Below are positions 16,941 through 25,995 of a stretch of 64,000 nucleotides of DNA, piece after piece; position 1 is the first letter of the stretch, and every line of letters starts with the position of its first letter. The stretch covers positions 62,001 to 126,000 of the forward strand of contig NZ_CANLMP010000010.1 of the NCBI RefSeq assembly GCF_947492405.1, in the 5' to 3' direction. The notes beneath the pieces were generated by a model. That model searched no databases. It was not told the DNA's origin and saw only the letters and a list, made by a program, of their open reading frames with translations. The position numbers were made by a program, and so were the translations under genes. The DNA comes from an uncultured Aquimarina sp. (lineage in GTDB: Bacteria; Bacteroidota; Bacteroidia; Flavobacteriales; Flavobacteriaceae).

Positions 16941-17687
16941 TTATTTTTTATTTGCTTCTTTGATGTATTTCTGAAGTGCCATTGTCATGGAAGGAGTTTC
17001 AGGAGTCGGCGCTTGAATATTTACTATCAAGTCGTGTTCTTCTGCAGCTTTTACCGTTGAGTTTCCAAAAACAGCAATACGAGTATCTTTTTGTTGAAAG
17101 TCAGGAAAGTTTTCAAATAATGATTTAATTCCAGAAGGACTAAAAAATACAAGGATGTCATAAAATACATCTCTTAAATTAGAGAGATCACTTACCACGG
17201 TTTTGTAGAAAATTGCTTGTTTCCACTCTATTTTTAGGGTGTTAAGTGTATCAGGTATTTCAGATTTTAACTTATCAGAAGAAGGTAATAAAAACTTTTC
17301 ATTTTTATACTTCTTAACTAATGGCATTAATTCCTGAAATGTACGTTTTCCAACATAAATCTTCCTCTTTCTGTAAACCACATATTTCTGCAGATAATAA
17401 GCAACAGCTTCACTCTGACAGAAATATTTAAGCGAATCAGGAACTTTAAAACGCATTTCATCTGCAATTCTAAAAAAATGATCCACAGAATTTCTACTCG
17501 TAAGAATAATAGCAGTGTATTGAGATAAATCTACTTTTTGTTGCCTCACTTCCTTAGCATCTACGCCCTCTACGTGAATAAACGGTATAAAGTCAATTTT
17601 TACCTTTTCTTTCTCCTCAAGTTCGAAATAAGGTGAATTTTCTACTTTAGGCTCTGGTTGCGAGACCAAAATCGTTTTCACTTTCAT
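16941..17687 (-). CDS. hemD: uroporphyrinogen-III synthase
   Basis: HemD closes hydroxymethylbilane to uroporphyrinogen III in heme synthesis. The 248-residue protein has the two-lobed HEM4 pattern: AIILTSRNSVDHFFRIADEM, then KYFCQSEAVAYYLQKYV, a linker, and DILVFFSPSGIKSLFENFP followed by RIAVFGNSTVKAAEEHDL. Sequence conservation in this family is low, but the SRNSVDHF and FFSPSGI blocks are typical for Bacteroidota. It follows the DUF4271 gene after 32 bases on the same strand, an order I know from flavobacteria. Confidence 0.88.
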   Translation of the reverse strand: MKVKTILVSQPEPKVENSPYFELEEKEKVKIDFIPFIHVEGVDAKEVRQQKVDLSQYTAIILTSRNSVDHFFRIADEMRFKVPDSLKYFCQSEAVAYYLQKYVVYRKRKIYVGKRTFQELMPLVKKYKNEKFLLPSSDKLKSEIPDTLNTLKIEWKQAIFYKTVVSDLSNLRDVFYDILVFFSPSGIKSLFENFPDFQQKDTRIAVFGNSTVKAAEEHDLIVNIQAPTPETPSMTMALQKYIKEANKK

Positions 17688-17719
17688 ATATAGTCTTTAT
17701 TTGTAAACGTATCCCTAAA

Positions 17720-18373
17720 TTATATAATTAGCTTGTACAGCATAAAATAGGGTGCGATTTCAAGTGCGCAAAGATACAAAATAAAATAAAACGAATGGTT
17801 TAAAATGATGTTTTCGTTTTTCTTGTAGATAGAAAAAAGGATGATTAAGTTAAGAATCACCAGAGAAGCTATTAGTACAATCAAAACAATTTTTGAAGGT
17901 TTCGTAGTATAAATGAATAATAAGTTAAGAGGTAATAATATTACCCCCAAAAAATTACGATATGATAATTTATAGAATAAATAATCTTCGATTAAAATTT
18001 CGATAGAAAAAATAGTTGAAATTATTTTTTCTACTAAAATTTTACAGATTAAAACAAACAAATATAGTGATGCTATCTTTAAGTAAAGTGTAATGTTAAT
18101 CATATCTGATTGCCATTGTAAAACATCCAGACATAGATATATGAATAATGAAACAGAAAGAACCTGAACTAAAATTAGAATTCCATTAAAAAAAGTAGAT
18201 AGTTTATTTCCTTTTTGATTAAGAACTATATACTTGTTTGTATTAAAGAGCATTACAAATTCTGAAAAACGAGCAGAATTCATAAGTTTAGCTGTTGCTA
18301 AAAGCGCAAAACACAATAGAATTACTATAGTAATCCAGTCGGTAGATATGATTTCTCTGGTAATAACTTCCAT
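17720..18373 (-). CDS. DUF4271 family membrane protein
   Basis: A 217-residue integral membrane protein with about six hydrophobic helices and the N-terminal pattern STDWITIVILLCFALLATAK, then LMNSARFSEFVMLFNTNKYI, as in DUF4271 proteins of Bacteroidota. Function is not known. It lies upstream of hemD on the same strand and is divergent from the glycosyltransferase gene; the spacing suggests cotranscription with hemD. Confidence 0.8.
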   Translation of the reverse strand: MEVITREIISTDWITIVILLCFALLATAKLMNSARFSEFVMLFNTNKYIVLNQKGNKLSTFFNGILILVQVLSVSLFIYLCLDVLQWQSDMINITLYLKIASLYLFVLICKILVEKIISTIFSIEILIEDYLFYKLSYRNFLGVILLPLNLLFIYTTKPSKIVLIVLIASLVILNLIILFSIYKKNENIILNHSFYFILYLCALEIAPYFMLYKLII

Positions 18374-18523
18374 ACTTAGAAAAGGATAAAATTAAGTCAT
18401 ACTTATTACATAATAAAATAAAGTATCGTAAATAAGATGCAACACTAATTTAAATACCAAGTATATATACATAAACCATAATATTAGTGTAAAAAACTGA
18501 AAATATTCTAGTGATTATTTAGT

Positions 18524-18531
18524 TATATTTG
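18524..18531 (+). promoter_or_regulatory. Bacteroidota -7 promoter element of the GT2-pyrC operon
   Basis: TATATTTG matches TAnnTTTG exactly, 16 bases before the ATG, so the leader would be only about ten bases. Confidence 0.5.
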
Positions 18532-18547
18532 CCTGAAAACACCTTAA

Positions 18548-19279
18548 ATGGTAGATGCATTAGTAATTATACCTACCTATAATGAGATCGAAAATGTAGA
18601 GCGTATTATCAAAAATGTGCTTGCGCTACAGCGTGATTTTAATATTCTGATTGTAGATGACAATTCTCCGGATGGAACAGCAGCAAAGATAAAAGAATTG
18701 CAAGAAGAGTATCCTGAACATCTTTTTTTAGTAGAACGAAAAGGGAAGTTAGGATTAGGAACAGCATATATTACCGGATTTAAATGGGCATTAGAACGGT
18801 CTTATGAATATATTTTTGAGATGGATGCAGATTTTTCGCATAATCCAAATGATCTGATAAGATTATATAATGCTTGCGCTAAAGGAACATCAGATGTAGC
18901 GATTGGATCGAGATATGTTACCGGTGTTAATGTGGTAAATTGGCCTATGAGCAGAGTATTACTATCTTGGTTAGCATCTAAATATGTTCGTTTTATCACT
19001 GGAATGAATATTCACGATACTACGGCAGGTTTTATTTGTTATAAAAGAGAAGTTTTACAAAGAATTAACCTTGATAAGATTAAATTCGTAGGATACGCTT
19101 TTCAGATTGAAATGAAGTTTAAAGCATATCTGTCAAAATTTAAGATAAAAGAAGTTCCCGTGGTATTTACCGATAGAACACGAGGAACCTCTAAAATGAG
19201 TAAAGGAATTATCTCTGAAGCAATTTTTGGGGTGTTAAGAATGAAAATAGAGAGTTTGTTTAATAGTTATGAAATATGA
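18548..19279 (+). CDS. polyprenol monophosphomannose synthase-like GT2 glycosyltransferase
   Basis: A 243-residue GT-A glycosyltransferase of family 2, like dolichol-phosphate mannose synthase. It starts DALVIIPTYNEIENVERIIK, has DDNSPDGTA, the donor/metal motif EMDADFSHNP and the acceptor-loop region DTTAGFICYKREVL. No membrane helix is present at the C-terminus, so it is the short, soluble DPM1-like form. It would load a sugar on polyprenyl phosphate for glycan or protein O-mannosylation. Its stop overlaps the pyrC start by 4 bases (ATGA), making them one operon. Confidence 0.9.
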   Translation: MVDALVIIPTYNEIENVERIIKNVLALQRDFNILIVDDNSPDGTAAKIKELQEEYPEHLFLVERKGKLGLGTAYITGFKWALERSYEYIFEMDADFSHNPNDLIRLYNACAKGTSDVAIGSRYVTGVNVVNWPMSRVLLSWLASKYVRFITGMNIHDTTAGFICYKREVLQRINLDKIKFVGYAFQIEMKFKAYLSKFKIKEVPVVFTDRTRGTSKMSKGIISEAIFGVLRMKIESLFNSYEI

Positions 19280-20622
19280 TCATGAATAAAGTATTGATTA
19301 AGAATACTAACATTATTAATGAAGGAAAGATTTTTAATGGGGATGTATATATAGAGAATGGTTTTTTTAAAGAAATCGCTTCACAGATTAGTGCCAAATC
19401 TCCGGATGTACAAGTTTTTGATGCAGAAGGGAAATATCTTTTGCCAGGTGTTATTGATGATCAGGTTCATTTTAGAGAACCAGGACTGACACATAAAGCT
19501 ACCATAGAAACAGAATCCAAAGCTGCAATAGCTGGCGGGATTACTTCTTTTATTGAAATGCCTAATACAAACCCACAGACAACTACTATAGAAAAGCTGG
19601 AGGAAAAGTTCGAAATAGCTGCCAAAACCAGTTATGCCAACTATTCTTTTATGTTTGGAGGTACTAACGATAATCTAGAAGAGATATTAAAGGTAGATCG
19701 GAAAAAGGTTGCAGGACTTAAGTTATTTTTAGGTTCCTCTACAGGAAATATGTTGGTAGATAATCTCGAAGTACTAGAAAAAATCTTCTCGTCTACAGAT
19801 TTACTAATTTCGGTACATTGTGAGGATGAAGAGACTATAAAAAATAATACGGCTAAATATAAGGAGCAGTATGGTGAGGATATACCTATTGAGATGCATC
19901 CGATTATTAGAAGCGAAGAAGCTTGTTATATATCTTCTTCTAGGGCGGTAGCACTTGCTAAGAAAACAGGTGCCAGATTGCATGTTTTTCATCTTTCTAC
20001 GGCAAAAGAATTAGCATTGTTTACGAACAAGATTCCGTTAAAAGATAAAAAGATCACTGCAGAGGTTTGTATACATCATCTTTGGTTTTCTGATGAGGAT
20101 TATAAAGAAAAAGGAACTTTGATAAAGTGGAATCCTGCAGTAAAAACATCAAAAGATAGAAAGGCATTATTTAAAGCTTTACTTAATGATAAATTAGATG
20201 TAATTGCCACAGATCATGCACCACATACGAAAGAAGAAAAAGATAATGTATATACAAGTGCACCTTCAGGAGGTCCTTTAGTGCAACATGCATTACCTGC
20301 AATGTTAGAATTTTATCATAAAGGTGAAATTTCGTTAGAAAAAATTGTAGAGAAAATGTGTCATAATCCTGCAATTTTATTTCAGGTAGAGAAAAGAGGA
20401 TATATTAAAGAAGGCTATTGTGCAGATGCTGTGTTAGTAGATCTTAATGCTCCCTGGACTGTAAATAACGACAATATAGCTTATAAGTGTGGATGGTCTC
20501 CATTTGAAGGGACTACCTTTAAATCAAGAATTACACATACTTTTGTGAATGGAAGTTTGGTGTATAAGAATTTTAAGTTCTATGATGTTAAGAACGCACA
20601 ACGATTAACTTTTGACCGATAA
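19276..20622 (+). CDS. pyrC: dihydroorotase
   Basis: Dihydroorotase closes carbamoyl-aspartate to dihydroorotate in pyrimidine synthesis. The 448-residue amidohydrolase has VIDDQVHFREPGLTHKATIE, ESKAAIAGGITSFIEMPNTN, GLKLFLGSSTG with the lysine that is carbamylated in this family, VHCEDE, HVFHLSTA and ATDHAPHT. The first histidine of the usual HxH metal motif is a glutamine here (DDQVHF). I recall this variant in other Bacteroidota dihydroorotases, so it is probably functional. It overlaps the GT2 gene and is followed by the DUF4296 lipoprotein. A second ATG at 19282 is the alternative start. Confidence 0.92.
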   Translation: MIMNKVLIKNTNIINEGKIFNGDVYIENGFFKEIASQISAKSPDVQVFDAEGKYLLPGVIDDQVHFREPGLTHKATIETESKAAIAGGITSFIEMPNTNPQTTTIEKLEEKFEIAAKTSYANYSFMFGGTNDNLEEILKVDRKKVAGLKLFLGSSTGNMLVDNLEVLEKIFSSTDLLISVHCEDEETIKNNTAKYKEQYGEDIPIEMHPIIRSEEACYISSSRAVALAKKTGARLHVFHLSTAKELALFTNKIPLKDKKITAEVCIHHLWFSDEDYKEKGTLIKWNPAVKTSKDRKALFKALLNDKLDVIATDHAPHTKEEKDNVYTSAPSGGPLVQHALPAMLEFYHKGEISLEKIVEKMCHNPAILFQVEKRGYIKEGYCADAVLVDLNAPWTVNNDNIAYKCGWSPFEGTTFKSRITHTFVNGSLVYKNFKFYDVKNAQRLTFDR

Positions 20623-20726
20623 AAGAGGTGTTAGGAATTTTTTAAAAATTTCTTTGCTGAAGAAAATGGTTAGAGATATTTTCAACTTTATGACGTACTT
20701 GTGATTAATTGATAAAATTTAAATGT

Positions 20727-21254
20727 GTGAAAAAAAGAATAGTATATAGTTTTTTTTCTTTAGCTCTTATTGTTTTTTCTTGTCAAAGTTTAGATAAAAG
20801 ACAAAAGCCGGAGAATCTACTCACAGAAGATAAAATGGTAGAGTTACTAACTGATATTGCTTTTGTAAAAGCTGCAAAAGGAAGTTATAAAAAGGTTTTT
20901 GATATTGAAAAGATAAACCCTGAATCATATATCTTAAAAAAACACGGTATAGATAGTTTAGTGTTTGCAGAAAATAATAGATGGTATATACATGAATTAG
21001 ATGAATACGAAGAGATTTTTAAAAGGGTGAAAAATAACCTTGAGAAATCAAAAGTCAAATTTGAAAAACTAAAAAAGGAAGAAGATTCAATACAAAAGAT
21101 AAAGGATTCTATTAAAAGAGCAACAAAAGGCGTCAAACTCGAAAAAAAATCCTCTATTGATAAAGAATTTTTATTAGAAGAAGAGATAGAAAACGCAATC
21201 AAGAAAAGAAATAAACCAAAACCTATTCCTCTTTCAGGAAAAAAGAAGCAGTAG
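20727..21254 (+). CDS. DUF4296 family lipoprotein
   Basis: A small, highly charged lipoprotein of about 175 residues. I chose the GTG at 20727, giving MKKRIVYSFFSLALIVFSCQ, a clean lipoprotein signal with lipobox VFSC. A TTG at 20709 would add six residues. The mature part has LLTEDKMVELLTDIAFVKAA and YILKKHGIDSLVFAENNRWY, the DUF4296 pattern, then a Lys/Glu-rich coiled coil. This family often follows pyrC in flavobacteria. The function is unknown. Its 3-prime end overlaps the convergent epimerase gene by 32 bases. Confidence 0.8.
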   Translation: MKKRIVYSFFSLALIVFSCQSLDKRQKPENLLTEDKMVELLTDIAFVKAAKGSYKKVFDIEKINPESYILKKHGIDSLVFAENNRWYIHELDEYEEIFKRVKNNLEKSKVKFEKLKKEEDSIQKIKDSIKRATKGVKLEKKSSIDKEFLLEEEIENAIKKRNKPKPIPLSGKKKQ

Positions 21255-22233
21255 TTTCTATTGCTTTATTAACAGGTGTAAAACTATAAGTAAGTTCTTT
21301 TTTTATTTTTTCATTTTCATAAAAAGAATTAGAGAAAGCACTTTTTATTGAGGATTTGAATATGGATCGTTTGGTTCGGAAAAAGAAATGACTAAACTGT
21401 TGCAGATGATATGCTATTTTCATCAGAAAAGGAGAAACTTTCTTTTTGGGGATAGGTTTATTAAGAGCTTCAGCAATTAGAGTAAACGCATTTTTGAAAC
21501 TTAAGTTTTCACTCACTAAGATATATCGTTCATTTTTTATTTCACTATTCATAAGACGGTGCATGATCTTTACTACATCATCAACACCTACATATCCTGT
21601 AGTTCCTGTAGTGAAGTATTTCATTCCATTGTAGATTTTTTTAAATAGATATCCACTGCCAGAATTAAAAAAACCACGACCAATAATGATACCGGGATTT
21701 ATAATTACGGTGTTAAGTCCTTCTTGAGTTCCACGCCATACTTCCATCTCTGCACCGTATTTAGTAATAGCATAGACAGAATCAGAAACCTCAGGATTCC
21801 ATTCGGCAGTTTCATTAATTGAACTTTGAGAAGTGTTTTCACTTAAAGTTGCAATAGAACTTACATAACAAAGCTTTTGTATCTTATGGATCAGTGATAG
21901 GTTTACGATATTAGCAGTTCCTTCTATATTTATTTTGCGTAGTTTTTTATAATGAGATGGATTAAAAGATATCATAGCTGCACAATGATACACTTGAGTA
22001 ATTCCTTCAAAAGCAGTGGTTAGTGCTGGAATGTCATTAAGATCTCCTTGTATCCATTCAATGGCATCAAAAGCATTATGGTTTTCGGGTTTAGAACATT
22101 GTAAAAAAACTGTTTTTGCATATTCTTTTTTAGCAGTTGTTCTGTATAAAGCACGTATCTGATGTTTTTCTTCTACCAGTTTGATTAATAAATGCGTGCC
22201 TACTAAACCTGTTGCTCCGGTAACTAATATCAT
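21223..22233 (-). CDS. NAD-dependent epimerase/dehydratase (extended SDR)
   Basis: A 336-residue extended short-chain dehydrogenase/reductase. It begins MILVTGATGLVGTHLLIKLV with the glycine-rich NAD(P) motif, has VYHCAAMISFNP, and the catalytic YAITKYGAE (YxxxK) with an upstream serine in LCYVSSIATL. The overall pattern is that of nucleoside-diphosphate-sugar epimerases and dihydroflavonol-reductase-like enzymes, so the substrate is uncertain. It converges on, and overlaps, the DUF4296 gene. It lies 59 bases after the CHAT-protein gene on the same strand. Confidence 0.85.
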   Translation of the reverse strand: MILVTGATGLVGTHLLIKLVEEKHQIRALYRTTAKKEYAKTVFLQCSKPENHNAFDAIEWIQGDLNDIPALTTAFEGITQVYHCAAMISFNPSHYKKLRKINIEGTANIVNLSLIHKIQKLCYVSSIATLSENTSQSSINETAEWNPEVSDSVYAITKYGAEMEVWRGTQEGLNTVIINPGIIIGRGFFNSGSGYLFKKIYNGMKYFTTGTTGYVGVDDVVKIMHRLMNSEIKNERYILVSENLSFKNAFTLIAEALNKPIPKKKVSPFLMKIAYHLQQFSHFFFRTKRSIFKSSIKSAFSNSFYENEKIKKELTYSFTPVNKAIETTASFFLKEE

Positions 22234-22292
22234 AGTATTTATTCTGTCATACTAATGTAAACAATTAGTAATAAATATTTTATTTTACTTCT

Positions 22293-25200
22293 TTAAAAAG
22301 AAGCTTTCCTTTTTCTGAACCAAACGATGCTCAAAAATAGTATTACAAATATGATTATTCCAGTTATCCAATATAGACTGTAGTTAGTATTAAATTGAAT
22401 TGGATTGGTATCTCCAATCAGATAAAAACCTCCCCAATAAAATGGTTGTGTACGGTTAATATCAGCAGTATTTAAATATTGCAACTTTGCCTGTCTTAGA
22501 GCTTTTGCTTTATCCATGCCTGCTTTTAAGTTAGTATAGAAATACTTCATCAATTCTGGTGTAGTTTGATCCGATACTTCCCAACTGCTTAATAATAAAC
22601 TTTTAGTTCCTGCATATTGAAATGCAGTTCCTAAGCTCATGATACCTTCTCCTTTGGCAATTTGACCTGTACCCGTATTGCAAGCACTTAATACCGTTAA
22701 TTCTGAAGGTATATCTAAAGCAAATAATTCATGACTATACAATAGATTATCTTCTATGGTGTCTTTGCTTTGTGAGAAAAATAGTTTAGAATTTTCTGGT
22801 CGTTCATTATCTACCTCACCATGTAATGCTAGATGAAGAATACTGTACTGACTAGCATTTTTCTTAAAGTTAGTCTCTACAGCTTCAGATCCGTAGAAAT
22901 AATTTCCATCTATAATATTTGAGATACTTTTGATTTCTTTGCGAGTTCCCGGTAGGTCATCACCAGTATTTCTTAGGGTTGCCATACTAAGGGTCTTACT
23001 TGTAACAATATTGGTGCTATCCGAAAATGAAAATGCTAGACATTCCTTTAGTTTATTGGATTTTTCATTGCTTTTGAAAGGAGTAAACAAAAGGTTAGCA
23101 GAATTAGCATAGCTAATCGTATAGTCTTTTAATAAATATGATAATTTCTTCGGATTATTAGAGGTGTCATCTTGTGTAAGGAGTAAATCAAAATTAAGAT
23201 GCCATAATGGTCCGTCAGGACTGATAATTAAGTTATTGCCTTCGATTTGATTCTTGATGGGACTGATTAATTGTTGATAAAGTTTAAGTGCGTTGCTTTT
23301 ATAGTTAACATTGTTTTTATCAGTAATAGATGTTCTTAATTTTTTTATATTCTCTGTAAGTTTTAAGGTAGTAAGTTTTTTTACACCAATTTTGTTTTTT
23401 GAAATCGTAAAGGCATAGGTTGTACTATCGGCAACAAAAAATTCCAAAAAGGTAGTTTTGTTATCCAACTTTTGTTGAATATCATTTACGGAAATAATCT
23501 CAATTTGATGCTTTATCTGATAATAGTTAGGATAGTTTTTCTCCAAGACTTCTGTTAACGAATCTTGTTTTCTTGTAGTTGTAAATAGTTTGCTTTCATA
23601 ATCCGATACCCTATTGTGATCTGTTTTTTGTTTAGAACGCTCTTTGGTGATTTGTGATTGATAAAAAGCATGATCTTCTCTTAATTTTTTTTCTAATGAC
23701 ACAAGTTTTGAAGGTAAACTTGCAAAACTTTTTGCGTTAGCATCATTTAGTAGTCCTTTTAGGGTATTAGCTTTGCTCTTTTCTGAAAACAGAAATGCTT
23801 GATGTATTGCGTCTTTATGTTGATTGTGATTATGAAGAAGTAATTGAGCATCAATAGCACCCTGATAAATCTCCTTAACTTTGTTAGCAAAAGTTACTCG
23901 ATCCTTATAATTACTTAAGGTTCCTCTAATACTGTTTGTTAAGGTGTCCGCTTTTTGGTAAACACGAATACTATTTTCAAGGCTTTGGATACTGTCTTTA
24001 TCGGGATAGTAACTCTGAAAGGTTTTAGCTTTGAAAAGTAAAGTTTCCAAAGCAATATTCGAGTCAAAAAAATGTAAATTTCTATTATCAGAAATGGAAT
24101 TTGTATTTAAAGCATGTTCATAATACGTTATGGCTTCAGAAAATTCTTTTGTTTTGTTTAAAGTGTTTCCAATATAATTATAAATGTTTGCGACCATTCC
24201 ATGATTAATACTGGATTGATTTAAATTGATACGTACTGCTTTTTTGTAATTTATTAATGCTTTTTCATATTCTTTTTTTCCATCAAAACTAATACCAATA
24301 AGAAAATATGAATTAGCTATATATTGATGATTTTCTCCAAGCTTATTTAATCTTATGTTTAAAGCTTTGTTATAAAAATCGAGAGATTTATCATAATCTT
24401 TCAAATCATAATAGATGAGTCCAATATTATAATAGGAATTGGATACTCTTATATGCTTATCGCCATATAGTTTTATATATATCTGCAAAGCTTCTCTATA
24501 TTTTATTAAAGCCTCCTTGTATTGTTTGTTTCCGCGCAGGGCGACGCCAATATTATTTAGATTAGTAGCTACTTCTAAATTGTTGGAGCCGAAAGTTTCG
24601 ATAGAAATAGTTAATGATTGTTTGAAGTATTCTAATGCTTTAGTATGTTGTTTTTTTGCAATGTAAATTCTTCCAATTTCATTTAAACTATATGATAGAT
24701 TTGAATTCTTTTTTTTGTGGCGCTTTTTTATGGATAAGCTTTTTTTATGATATTCTATTGCTTTATCGTATTCTCCTTTAGAATATGAAATGAATCCCAA
24801 ATTGGTGAGTGTAGAAGAAAAACTTATGTGATTTTCAGGTAAGATTTTCATTTTTATTCCATAGGACTTTTGATAATAACTTAGAGCAGTCTCTATATCA
24901 GACTTTTTTATTTCGTAATAGTTTCCAATGTATTCATACGAAACGGTTTTTTCGATAGAGTTTTCAGGAAGGTGCTTTTCGCTTATGTCAAGACCTTTTT
25001 TTGCAGCAAAATATGATGAATCCAGTTTTTGGAGTTGGAATTGAATATAAGCTATTTCATTATAGCAATTAGCTACTTTTTTCCATGCTTTCGCGTTTTT
25101 GTATAAGGGTAGTGCCTTTTTAAAATATACAATAGAATTATCTAGTTTTCTATCAGCTAACAGAGAGTCCGCTTTATTAAAATATTGTGAGGCTAGAATC

Positions 25201-25298
25201 GTATCATTTACACTTTGTCCATGAACATAGTTCAATGATATTATTAGCGTAAAAAGCACATATTTTGTCATATTGAAAAAATATTCTGGACGATTCAT
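22293..25298 (-). CDS. periplasmic TPR protein with CHAT (caspase-like) protease domain
   Basis: A 1001-residue protein. The N-terminus is a signal peptide (MTKYVLFTLIISLNYVHGQS; an ATG at 25271 is the alternative start). Residues about 35-430 hold eight or more tetratricopeptide repeats with a period near 42, kinesin-light-chain type (ANSYYNIGLIYYDLKDYDKS). A helical linker follows. A CHAT domain covers about 640-960 with the His/Cys dyad: His826 in LHLALHGEVD and Cys873 in VLSACNTGTG. After it comes one transmembrane helix (WITGIIIFVILFLSIVWF) and a short basic tail. I infer that the TPR and CHAT parts face the periplasm. CHAT domains are caspase/separase-like peptidases. It is divergent from an ECF sigma and a membrane TPR gene. 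Confidence 0.88.
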   Translation of the reverse strand: MNRPEYFFNMTKYVLFTLIISLNYVHGQSVNDTILASQYFNKADSLLADRKLDNSIVYFKKALPLYKNAKAWKKVANCYNEIAYIQFQLQKLDSSYFAAKKGLDISEKHLPENSIEKTVSYEYIGNYYEIKKSDIETALSYYQKSYGIKMKILPENHISFSSTLTNLGFISYSKGEYDKAIEYHKKSLSIKKRHKKKNSNLSYSLNEIGRIYIAKKQHTKALEYFKQSLTISIETFGSNNLEVATNLNNIGVALRGNKQYKEALIKYREALQIYIKLYGDKHIRVSNSYYNIGLIYYDLKDYDKSLDFYNKALNIRLNKLGENHQYIANSYFLIGISFDGKKEYEKALINYKKAVRINLNQSSINHGMVANIYNYIGNTLNKTKEFSEAITYYEHALNTNSISDNRNLHFFDSNIALETLLFKAKTFQSYYPDKDSIQSLENSIRVYQKADTLTNSIRGTLSNYKDRVTFANKVKEIYQGAIDAQLLLHNHNQHKDAIHQAFLFSEKSKANTLKGLLNDANAKSFASLPSKLVSLEKKLREDHAFYQSQITKERSKQKTDHNRVSDYESKLFTTTRKQDSLTEVLEKNYPNYYQIKHQIEIISVNDIQQKLDNKTTFLEFFVADSTTYAFTISKNKIGVKKLTTLKLTENIKKLRTSITDKNNVNYKSNALKLYQQLISPIKNQIEGNNLIISPDGPLWHLNFDLLLTQDDTSNNPKKLSYLLKDYTISYANSANLLFTPFKSNEKSNKLKECLAFSFSDSTNIVTSKTLSMATLRNTGDDLPGTRKEIKSISNIIDGNYFYGSEAVETNFKKNASQYSILHLALHGEVDNERPENSKLFFSQSKDTIEDNLLYSHELFALDIPSELTVLSACNTGTGQIAKGEGIMSLGTAFQYAGTKSLLLSSWEVSDQTTPELMKYFYTNLKAGMDKAKALRQAKLQYLNTADINRTQPFYWGGFYLIGDTNPIQFNTNYSLYWITGIIIFVILFLSIVWFRKRKASF

Positions 25299-25330
25299 AA
25301 GGTAATTCTATATTTGTTAATAACAAAGAA

Positions 25331-25351
25331 TGTAAAAATGTTACTTTTACA
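25331..25351. promoter_or_regulatory. inverted repeat TGTAAAA-N7-TTTTACA, putative operator 1
   Basis: Perfect 7-base half-sites at 25331-25337 and 25345-25351 in the divergent promoter region between the CHAT gene and the sigma gene. Its centre is about 20.5 bp, two helical turns, from that of the next inverted repeat. Confidence 0.5.
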
Positions 25352-25352
25352 T

Positions 25353-25370
25353 TGTAAAAAAAAATTTACA
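25353..25370. promoter_or_regulatory. inverted repeat TGTAAA-N6-TTTACA, putative operator 2
   Basis: Perfect 6-base half-sites at 25353-25358 and 25365-25370, sharing the TGTAAA core with the preceding site. It lies 40 bases before the sigma factor ATG. A shorter inverted repeat TCAC-N6-GTGA (25387-25400) ends 9 bases before the ATG. Confidence 0.5.
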
Positions 25371-25409
25371 AATTTAAGGTAACACATCACTGTTTGGTGA
25401 CATTAACTT

Positions 25410-25994
25410 ATGAATAACCCCAAGGAACGTAAAATTTTAGAAGGAATTATATCCGGAGATGAGGTAGTTATAAAAGCTTTCTATAAAAAGAATTACAATT
25501 ATATCAGAGGTTATATTCTTCAGAATTCTGGAGAAGAGGAAGATGCAGAAGATGTATTTCAGGATGCGTTGGTAGTGATGTATCAAAAACTAAAATCAGA
25601 TACACTAGATATTAATGTTTCGATACGAACTTATTTTTATGCTATTTGTAAGAATATTTGGAGGAGTCGATTGCGCAAAAAAAGAAAGCTAATCTTTGAT
25701 AGTGAGTTAATACTGGTCAATGAAGAATCAGAACAATATATCATAGAAGATATAGAAAAAAAAGAACGGGAGCAGGTGTATCGCAAATACTTTCTTAGAT
25801 TAAGTGATGCGTGTAAAGAAGTGTTAAGTTTAGTTTTTGCAGGTAATAATATGAAAGAAATAGCGCGTATTACTGGATATGCAGAAGGATATGCACGAAA
25901 AAAGAAATTTGAGTGTAAAAAATCTTTGTTAGATAATATAGAAAAAGATCCTATGTATCAGGAGTTAAAAATAATTTCTGAAAAAGAATCATAA
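25410..25994 (+). CDS. ECF-type RNA polymerase sigma factor paired with CHAT protein
   Basis: A 194-residue sigma-70 family protein. Region 2: VVIKAFYKKNYNYIRGYILQ, EEDAEDVFQDALVVMYQKLK and IRTYFYAICKNIWRSRLRKK. Region 4: YFLRLSDACKEVLSLVFAGN with the helix-turn-helix NMKEIARITGYAEGYARKKK. The next gene, a membrane-anchored TPR protein, starts 1 base after the stop. The CHAT protease gene is divergent, 111 bases upstream. The arrangement suggests an envelope-sensing sigma circuit, which is inference from context. Confidence 0.9.
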   Translation: MNNPKERKILEGIISGDEVVIKAFYKKNYNYIRGYILQNSGEEEDAEDVFQDALVVMYQKLKSDTLDINVSIRTYFYAICKNIWRSRLRKKRKLIFDSELILVNEESEQYIIEDIEKKEREQVYRKYFLRLSDACKEVLSLVFAGNNMKEIARITGYAEGYARKKKFECKKSLLDNIEKDPMYQELKIISEKES

Positions 25995-25995
25995 T

